DNA of 10,746 nucleotides from Gammaproteobacteria bacterium RIFCSPLOWO2_02_FULL_56_15. Lineage in GTDB: Bacteria; Pseudomonadota; Gammaproteobacteria; Eutrophobiales; Eutrophobiaceae. The stretch spans positions 806 to 11,551 of the forward strand of contig MGYR01000005.1 of NCBI GenBank assembly GCA_001801825.1, given 5' to 3'. Made by a program: the position numbers and the translations under genes. Below, piece after piece: positions 6,448 to 10,746 of this stretch (its first letter is position 1; the number at the start of each line of letters is the position of its first letter). The notes below the pieces were generated by a model. The model was not told where the DNA came from. It was given only the letters and a program-made list of their open reading frames with translations, and did no database searches.

Positions 6448-7953
6448 TCAGCGGGTATTGTCCCGTTTCTGGCCGGGTAAATAAATGATGCGTGGCAGCC
6501 GGGCACAGCGCGTCACTGCGGCGCCGGTTTCCGTCACCCCCTGCCAGCGGATACTGTCTTCGATGGAAGTGTCGATTACGATGGTGAAACGGTGACCATG
6601 GCCACCCTCCTCACCCAGTTCCAGATAGGCCACCAGTTCCGCCAGACCCTGCTGCAGGGGACGGCTCTGACAGAGTTCATGCAGGCTCACCTGGGACTTG
6701 TCCTGCAGGGATTGGTGGATATGCCGGGCAATGGCGGGTTTATCCACCACCACCTGGGAATAGAGTACGCTGGAATCCAGCGTTTCATCACCGGCTTCCA
6801 GCCGGATGCTGGCAATTCTCAGCTTGCCCGGCGGGCTGTACAGCGGTCTTTCCATGGGCAGCGAGATGGTTGCCGCAGCCTCATCCAGCGCCATGAATGA
6901 AGCGTGCGTGGATGCGATGCCGAGTGATTCCCGCAACGCCAGAGCCTTGCTTTCAATCCCGTGCAGGATATCCATGATCCGGCGGTTTTCGAGCCACGCC
7001 TGATCATCGAGGAAGCGCCGCAACTGCTGCGATAACTGCGCTACCGTTCGTTGCGTGTGCTCGCCTGCCTCCAGCCAGTCATAGTGGATCCGCCGCGTGC
7101 GTGGTTCGGGTCTGAGCTCCGCCACGGCCGGAAGGGCCAGCACCTGGTCCAGCCGGTCACTGAATTCCCCCTGCCGCTCCGGCGACATCAGGAAATCCCA
7201 GAAGGCACGGAAACTGGCGCCCTGATCCGAATCAGCGATGGCATCCCGCTCGCCCATGATAGTTCCCAGCAGCTCCCCTTTGTTGCCGTCCCACCGGGCG
7301 ATGCGTTCGCGCACGCTGCGATCCAGTTGCCGGAAATTAAACTCCACCTCGCGGAAATCGGACAGTAACTCGCGGGCTTGCTGCGTGAACTGCATGAATC
7401 GATCTTTCAGGGCAGTGGCATCCAGCAGCGCAACGTGTCCCTGCAACGCCTCTGCAATTTCCGCATCCAGCGCCTGCCTGCGCCGCTGTAATTCCTGCAG
7501 GCGCACTTCCGGATCCTCCGTACTGCCTTCGCAGAGTTGGCGCAGCAACTCAAACAGGGTCAAAAGACGCGACTCGGTGCCGACAAAACTGCGCTGATTC
7601 AGGCTTTCCAGCCAGGTGATGGCCTTCTCCGTGCCCGGAGTCAGATCGAACTGCACTGCGTCGGAATCCTGGCGATAAAACTTGCGCAACCAGCCCTTTT
7701 CCGGGGCGGCCCAGTCATTGAGGTAGTCCAGTGCAGTTTTGGGAAATTTATCGCTGCCCAGGGATTCGCGGAGCTGAAAGAGCTCGTCCTCCAGCGCCTC
7801 GGAGAGGTCCGCCTGCGGTATCACCCGGACGTTTTTATGGACAAAAACCTTATACAGGAAGCTGGCCATCAAGGGTGCATGGGGACTGGTCAACAAGCGC
7901 CAGGCGGGATGATTCTGCCGCAGGGTCTCGAGGGTCTGGTAGTCGACGGGCAT
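6448..7953 (-). CDS. jetA: Wadjet type I kleisin-like subunit JetA (DUF3375)
   Basis: JetA is the kleisin-like subunit (MukF/MksF counterpart) that bridges the JetC heads and carries JetB. The product has 501 residues and starts at the ATG at 7953 with only a weak GAG upstream. The N-terminal region (LRQNHPAWRLLTSPHAPLMA, then SFLYKVFV) and the DYLNDWAAPEKGWLRKFYRQ segment (76-95) are typical of the DUF3375 family. Residues about 20-125 are probably winged-helix. Residues about 148-230 are helical and charged (LQELQRRRQALDAEIAEAL and similar), consistent with the kleisin coiled coil that contacts the SMC neck. It is the first gene of the jetABCD operon, the standard type I order. Its stop is separated from the jetB start by a single base. 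No truncation is seen. Confidence 0.93.
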   Translation of the reverse strand: MPVDYQTLETLRQNHPAWRLLTSPHAPLMASFLYKVFVHKNVRVIPQADLSEALEDELFQLRESLGSDKFPKTALDYLNDWAAPEKGWLRKFYRQDSDAVQFDLTPGTEKAITWLESLNQRSFVGTESRLLTLFELLRQLCEGSTEDPEVRLQELQRRRQALDAEIAEALQGHVALLDATALKDRFMQFTQQARELLSDFREVEFNFRQLDRSVRERIARWDGNKGELLGTIMGERDAIADSDQGASFRAFWDFLMSPERQGEFSDRLDQVLALPAVAELRPEPRTRRIHYDWLEAGEHTQRTVAQLSQQLRRFLDDQAWLENRRIMDILHGIESKALALRESLGIASTHASFMALDEAAATISLPMERPLYSPPGKLRIASIRLEAGDETLDSSVLYSQVVVDKPAIARHIHQSLQDKSQVSLHELCQSRPLQQGLAELVAYLELGEEGGHGHRFTIVIDTSIEDSIRWQGVTETGAAVTRCARLPRIIYLPGQKRDNTR

Positions 7954-7985
7954 GGGCTCGGATTCAGGCTTGCAAAGGGTTATAC

Positions 7986-8006
7986 GCAGGGTCTAAGGCG
8001 CCCTGC
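7986..8006. promoter_or_regulatory. Dyad GCAGGG-N9-CCCTGC in the divergent intergenic region
   Basis: A 6-bp perfect inverted repeat (7986-7991 and 8001-8006) lies in the 125-bp gap between the divergently transcribed jetA and aldo/keto reductase genes. On the jetA side it would fall in the 5' leader. It could be an operator or a leader hairpin. The symmetry is seen; the role is a guess. Confidence 0.3.
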
Positions 8007-8020
8007 CACACCATGGATGA

Positions 8021-8049
8021 AAAATATTCGAGTTTCTGACAAACTGCAA
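8021..8049 (-). promoter_or_regulatory. Weak candidate promoter for the jetABCD operon
   Basis: On the minus strand TTGCAG (8049-8044) and TATTTT (8026-8021) are 17 nt apart, about 70 nt upstream of the jetA start. Both hexamers match the sigma-70 consensus poorly to moderately. It is the best spaced pair I found in this intergenic region, but a different promoter cannot be excluded. Confidence 0.28.
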
Positions 8050-8078
8050 GGAAGAAACTGTTTTGGAGTGGCTCTACC

Positions 8079-9005
8079 ATGAGTGGAAATCCTGTGAATA
8101 CTCTCAGCCGCCGTACTTTCCTGGCCCGCTCCAGTCTGCTGGCTGCCGCCGCGGTTTGGCCGGTAGTGGGATGGAACGCACAACTCCTGCCCCGGCGGCC
8201 CATCCCGGGCACCGGTGAAGACCTGCCCGTCATCGGGCTCGGCTCCACCAAGGCCGTCATGCAACTGGCGACAGAAGGCACGGCGGGCCTGGAGGCGGTT
8301 TTGCAAAGCCTGCTGGACGCTGGTGGCAGCGTGATCGATACCTGGTCACGCGACCCGGCGCTCGATGCCCTGGCCGGAGAGGTGTTTCGCAAAAACAATC
8401 GACTGGGATCCCTCTTCCTCGCCACCAAGGTGGATACCGAGGGGGTGGAAGCGGGTCGAGCGATGATCGACGCCAACGAGCGTAACTTCGGCAAGGCGGC
8501 CGATCTCATCCAGGTATTCAGCATGCGTGACATCGGCAACCAATGGCCGCTGCTTCGGGAAATGAAGGATCAGGGCCGGACCCGCTATATCGGAATCACC
8601 GTCGCCAGCGAATCCGCCCACGGAGACATGCTGCAATTCATGCAGAAGGAACGCCCGGATTTCATCCAGATCAATTATTCCCTGGCCGAAAGCAACGCAG
8701 AGCGCGAGGTACTGCCCTATGCCAGGGATAATGGCATCGCCGTGATTATCAACCGCCCCTTCATGAATGGGGATTATTTTCCCAAGGTCCAGGGGCATTC
8801 CTTGCCGGACTGGGCCGCCGAATTCGACTGCGCCAGTTGGGCACAGTTTGCCCTCAAATTCATCCTGGCCAACCCGGCGGTCACCTGCGTACTGACCGAA
8901 ACCACCAAGCCGGAACATCTGCAGGACAATCTCGCGGCCGCAGAGGGCAGGCTACCCGACGCCCCGGCCCGACTCCGGATGCAGGAAGAGATACGCTCTC
9001 TCTGA
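8079..9005 (+). CDS. Tat-exported aldo/keto reductase-fold protein with degenerate catalytic site
   Basis: The product has 308 residues and starts at ATG 8079 with GGAG 10 nt upstream. The N-terminus carries a twin-arginine signal (SRRTFLARSSLLAAAAVW, residues 10-27), so it is probably exported folded, with its cofactor already bound. The rest follows the AKR barrel: LPVIGLGS (49-56), LLDAGGSVIDTW (78-89), LFLATKV (112-118), GRTRYIGIT (166-174), FIQINYSLAESNAERE (195-210) and NRPF (225-228). The catalytic Asp (D87) and Lys (K117) align. The Tyr position in the usual DTSPMYG motif reads DTWSRDP (D92), and the catalytic His in the usual QVHNL reads QVFSM (F147). Normal NAD(P)H carbonyl reduction is therefore doubtful. 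arsM follows after 32 nt, so the two are probably co-transcribed. The true substrate or role is unknown. Confidence 0.85.
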   Translation: MSGNPVNTLSRRTFLARSSLLAAAAVWPVVGWNAQLLPRRPIPGTGEDLPVIGLGSTKAVMQLATEGTAGLEAVLQSLLDAGGSVIDTWSRDPALDALAGEVFRKNNRLGSLFLATKVDTEGVEAGRAMIDANERNFGKAADLIQVFSMRDIGNQWPLLREMKDQGRTRYIGITVASESAHGDMLQFMQKERPDFIQINYSLAESNAEREVLPYARDNGIAVIINRPFMNGDYFPKVQGHSLPDWAAEFDCASWAQFALKFILANPAVTCVLTETTKPEHLQDNLAAAEGRLPDAPARLRMQEEIRSL

Positions 9006-9037
9006 AACCTTACCAGACCATCAACGAGTGATCTCCT

Positions 9038-10090
9038 ATGAATACCATCCACGAACAAGTCAGTGAGTACTATTCCAGGGAGATCAAGGCCACCAGCGAC
9101 CTCAAGACCTCCGCCTGTTGCGATACCGATAGCGCCCCGGCGTGGCTGAAACCCCTGCTCAACCGGATCCATCCGGAGGTCCGGTCCCGGTATTACGGTT
9201 GCGGCCTGGTCTGCCCGCCCCTGCTGGAAGGCGCGAGCATCCTTGACCTCGGTTGCGGCACCGGCCGGGATGTCTACGCCCTGGCGCAACTCGCCGGCAG
9301 AAACGGTCGGGTCATCGGTGTGGATATGACCGATGAACAACTCGCAGTCGCCGAGGAGCACCGGAATTATCACACGCAGGCCTTCGGCTACGACAACGTC
9401 GACTTCAAGAAGGGTTATATCGAGCAGTTGGACGCACTGGGTCTGGAGCCCGGCAGCTTCGATGTCATCGTCTCCAACTGCGTCATCAATCTCGCCACCG
9501 ACAAAGCGGCGGTCTTCCAGGGTGCGCGCAGGCTGCTGAAGCCGGGCGGAGAATTTTATTTTTCCGATATCTATGCCGACCGGCGACTGAGTGATGCAGT
9601 CAGGAATGACCCGGTGTTATACGGCGAATGCCTGGGCGGGGCGCTCTACTGGAATGATTTCACCGACCTCGCCCGCGAGGCGGGTTTCAATGACCCTCGC
9701 ATCGTTAACGAGCGGCCCATCCACGTCACTGATCCGGCTCTGGCGGCACGAACCGGCAGTACGGGTTTTTATTCCGTCACCCTGCGCCTGTTCAAGCTCG
9801 ACGGGCTGGAAAACGAATGCGAGGACTACGGCCAGGCGGTGATCTATCACGGAACGATCCCGGATTCTCCACACCGGTTCGAACTCGACCGGCATCACCT
9901 CATCGAGACCGGTAAGGTCTTCCCCGTCTGTGGCAATACCTGGCGCATGCTGCACGAAACGCGCTTTCGCGACTGTTTCAGCTTCATCGGCGACTTCTCC
10001 ACCCACTACGGCCAGTTCACCGGCTGCGGGGGCGGCCTGCCGTTCAGCAAAGCTCAAGAGGCAAACGACACCGGGGCGTCCTGCTGCTGA
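9038..10090 (+). CDS. arsM: Arsenite methyltransferase ArsM (SAM-dependent As(III) methylation)
   Basis: ArsM methylates trivalent arsenic in the cytoplasm using S-adenosylmethionine and glutathione or thioredoxin, giving mono- to trimethylated species. The product has 350 residues. The SAM-binding motif ILDLGCGTGRD (68-78) and the acidic strand-2 end VIGVDM (92-97) are clear. The conserved cysteines are present: a CC pair at 27-28, C55 in YYGCG, C148 in SNCVINL and C198 in GECLGGALYW, matching the four cysteines of studied ArsM/AS3MT enzymes. A C-terminal domain follows with C298, C313 and C330, ending in a CC pair. The ATG at 9038 has only a weak GAG at 9026. It sits 32 nt after the aldo/keto reductase gene. 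No ArsR-type repressor gene is visible nearby, so its regulation is not shown. I am confident of the family; arsenic as substrate follows from the cysteines. Confidence 0.92.
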   Translation: MNTIHEQVSEYYSREIKATSDLKTSACCDTDSAPAWLKPLLNRIHPEVRSRYYGCGLVCPPLLEGASILDLGCGTGRDVYALAQLAGRNGRVIGVDMTDEQLAVAEEHRNYHTQAFGYDNVDFKKGYIEQLDALGLEPGSFDVIVSNCVINLATDKAAVFQGARRLLKPGGEFYFSDIYADRRLSDAVRNDPVLYGECLGGALYWNDFTDLAREAGFNDPRIVNERPIHVTDPALAARTGSTGFYSVTLRLFKLDGLENECEDYGQAVIYHGTIPDSPHRFELDRHHLIETGKVFPVCGNTWRMLHETRFRDCFSFIGDFSTHYGQFTGCGGGLPFSKAQEANDTGASCC

Positions 10091-10134
10091 GCACCGATGC
10101 GCCAGTTGGTGGATCGGTTGGATAGAAGAGCGAT

Positions 10135-10199
10135 AGCCCGGATGGAACACAGTGGAATCCGGGGTTCATTATCCTGGATTCCGTTTCACTCCATCCAGA
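10135..10199. repeat. Paired REP-like palindromes in inverted orientation (BIME-like element)
   Basis: The left unit (10135-10164) has a perfect 7-bp stem, CCCGGAT (10137-10143) with ATCCGGG (10157-10163). The right unit (about 10173-10199) has a 6-bp stem, CTGGAT (10174-10179) with ATCCAG (10193-10198). The two units are also imperfect inverted copies of each other (about 20 of 29 positions match) and are separated by roughly 8-9 nt, so the whole can fold as one long hairpin. AGCCCGGATGGA...GGAATCCGGG is a pattern I recognise from gammaproteobacterial REP elements. It sits 45 nt after the arsM stop and may also stabilise or end that transcript. No REP-associated transposase (RAYT) is in the window. 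Confidence 0.75.
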
Positions 10200-10226
10200 C
10201 TGCGTTCACTTTTTCGGAGAAATACA

Positions 10227-10746
10227 ATGAAGGCATCATGCGAAATATTGATATTACTCATCACACTCGTAACAGGTGTCGGTTCTTCAATTGCATTAGC
10301 AGAAGAACCGAAGCAATCATCCAACCAGTGGTTGCTTGATGCAGAAAATGACACAGATAGATTTAAGCGACTGGAGATTTATCTGCGTGGCTTTGATCAA
10401 CCAATGTGGGAAGTGGGGTATCGCTTTGAGATTGTTTATGACGCCATAATCGACGAGAATTATGAACTGGCAACTTATCATTGGGGAAAGGTAAAGCTCA
10501 CCATCGAAAATGGATACTTGAAAAGACCTGCCCGGAAAACCAATGCTGATTTGATATTTTTCCAAAGCGGCATTTGGAAGTCGCTTGACACGGCCCTTAA
10601 AGAGGGAGACAGCAAAAAAATAAAGTCAGCGTTTTCTGATGCTCGGCTAAGTTGCATGGGATGTCATGCCGCCGAAAGTGTCCCATTCATGAACGAGCAA
10701 AAAATATTCCGACGTACCGGCACATTCCCAGAACCTGGCGGACATT
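10227..10746 (+). CDS. Exported c-type cytochrome, single CXXCH (partial, runs off right edge)
   Basis: The frame starts at ATG 10227 with GGAGA 6 nt upstream (10216-10220) and remains open to the window end: 173 codons, no stop. The N-terminus is a signal peptide (MKASCEILILLITLVTGVGS, cleavage probably after SIALA near residue 25). The following 115 residues are mostly helix-forming with no family I can name. A heme c attachment motif CMGCH lies at 143-147 (ARLSCMGCHAAESVPFMN). One heme site after a helical region recalls cytochrome c' and related periplasmic proteins, but the rest of the protein is missing and more heme sites could follow. The codons are clearly more AT-rich than those of arsM or the jet genes, which may indicate separate ancestry. 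The role (electron transfer or ligand sensing in the periplasm) is inferred. Confidence 0.8.
   Translation, partial: MKASCEILILLITLVTGVGSSIALAEEPKQSSNQWLLDAENDTDRFKRLEIYLRGFDQPMWEVGYRFEIVYDAIIDENYELATYHWGKVKLTIENGYLKRPARKTNADLIFFQSGIWKSLDTALKEGDSKKIKSAFSDARLSCMGCHAAESVPFMNEQKIFRRTGTFPEPGGH

Noticed and set aside
7537..8082. Plus-strand open frame running into the start of the aldo/keto reductase gene
   Set aside because: Most of it is antisense to jetA. The reductase has its own ATG with a ribosome site and a Tat signal, so an upstream fusion partner is not supported.
8346..8918. Minus-strand open frame of 190 codons opposite the aldo/keto reductase gene
   Set aside because: It is a frame shadow of conserved AKR barrel sequence with no motif of its own.
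1..10746. CRISPR array, tRNA/rRNA genes, intact transposase or integrase
   Set aside because: I looked for regularly spaced repeats, tRNA-like arms and transposase or integrase motifs on both strands and saw none.

Overview
The window looks like chromosomal DNA of a moderately GC-rich proteobacterium, most likely a gammaproteobacterium. This rests on gene style, Shine-Dalgarno use and a REP/BIME-type hairpin repeat with a CCCGGAT...ATCCGGG core; no species can be named from the sequence alone. Everything from 1 to about 7953 is read leftwards (minus strand) and forms a defence-type island. Everything from about 8079 to the right edge is read rightwards (plus strand) and is metabolic: arsenic-related and redox genes.

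The centrepiece is a complete four-gene Wadjet type I anti-plasmid operon, jetA-jetB-jetC-jetD (7953 down to 1188). JetA is the kleisin-like subunit (DUF3375 type), JetB the KITE-like subunit (DUF4194 type), JetC the SMC-like ATPase with intact Walker A, signature and Walker B motifs, and JetD the TOPRIM-type nuclease (DUF3322/DUF2220 type). The genes are translationally packed: 1 nt between A and B, a 14-nt overlap between B and C, and JetD starting at the JetC stop. By family knowledge, JetABC senses small circular DNA by loop extrusion and JetD cleaves it.

Downstream of jetD on the same strand is a 5' stub of a type I restriction-modification methyltransferase gene (hsdM). It keeps its start, its ribosome binding site and about 58 recognisable residues, then ends in unrelated sequence, so it is a decayed neighbour defence system. 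Next comes a winged-helix plus nucleotidyltransferase protein. Its promoter is built into three ATACCCA/TGGGTAT half-sites that also cover the start codon, which suggests tight autorepression and possibly a leaderless mRNA. Its last codons overlap the start of a gene that runs off the left edge and whose first residues resemble the HEPN partner of such nucleotidyltransferases. The pair is therefore a likely HEPN/MNT-type toxin-antitoxin relative.

To the right, a 125-bp divergent intergenic region separates jetA from a two-gene plus-strand unit. The first gene is a Tat-exported aldo/keto reductase-fold protein that has lost the usual catalytic Tyr and His. The second is an ArsM-type arsenite methyltransferase carrying the four conserved cysteines. 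A paired REP-like hairpin follows. The window ends inside a noticeably more AT-rich gene for an exported c-type cytochrome with one CXXCH site.
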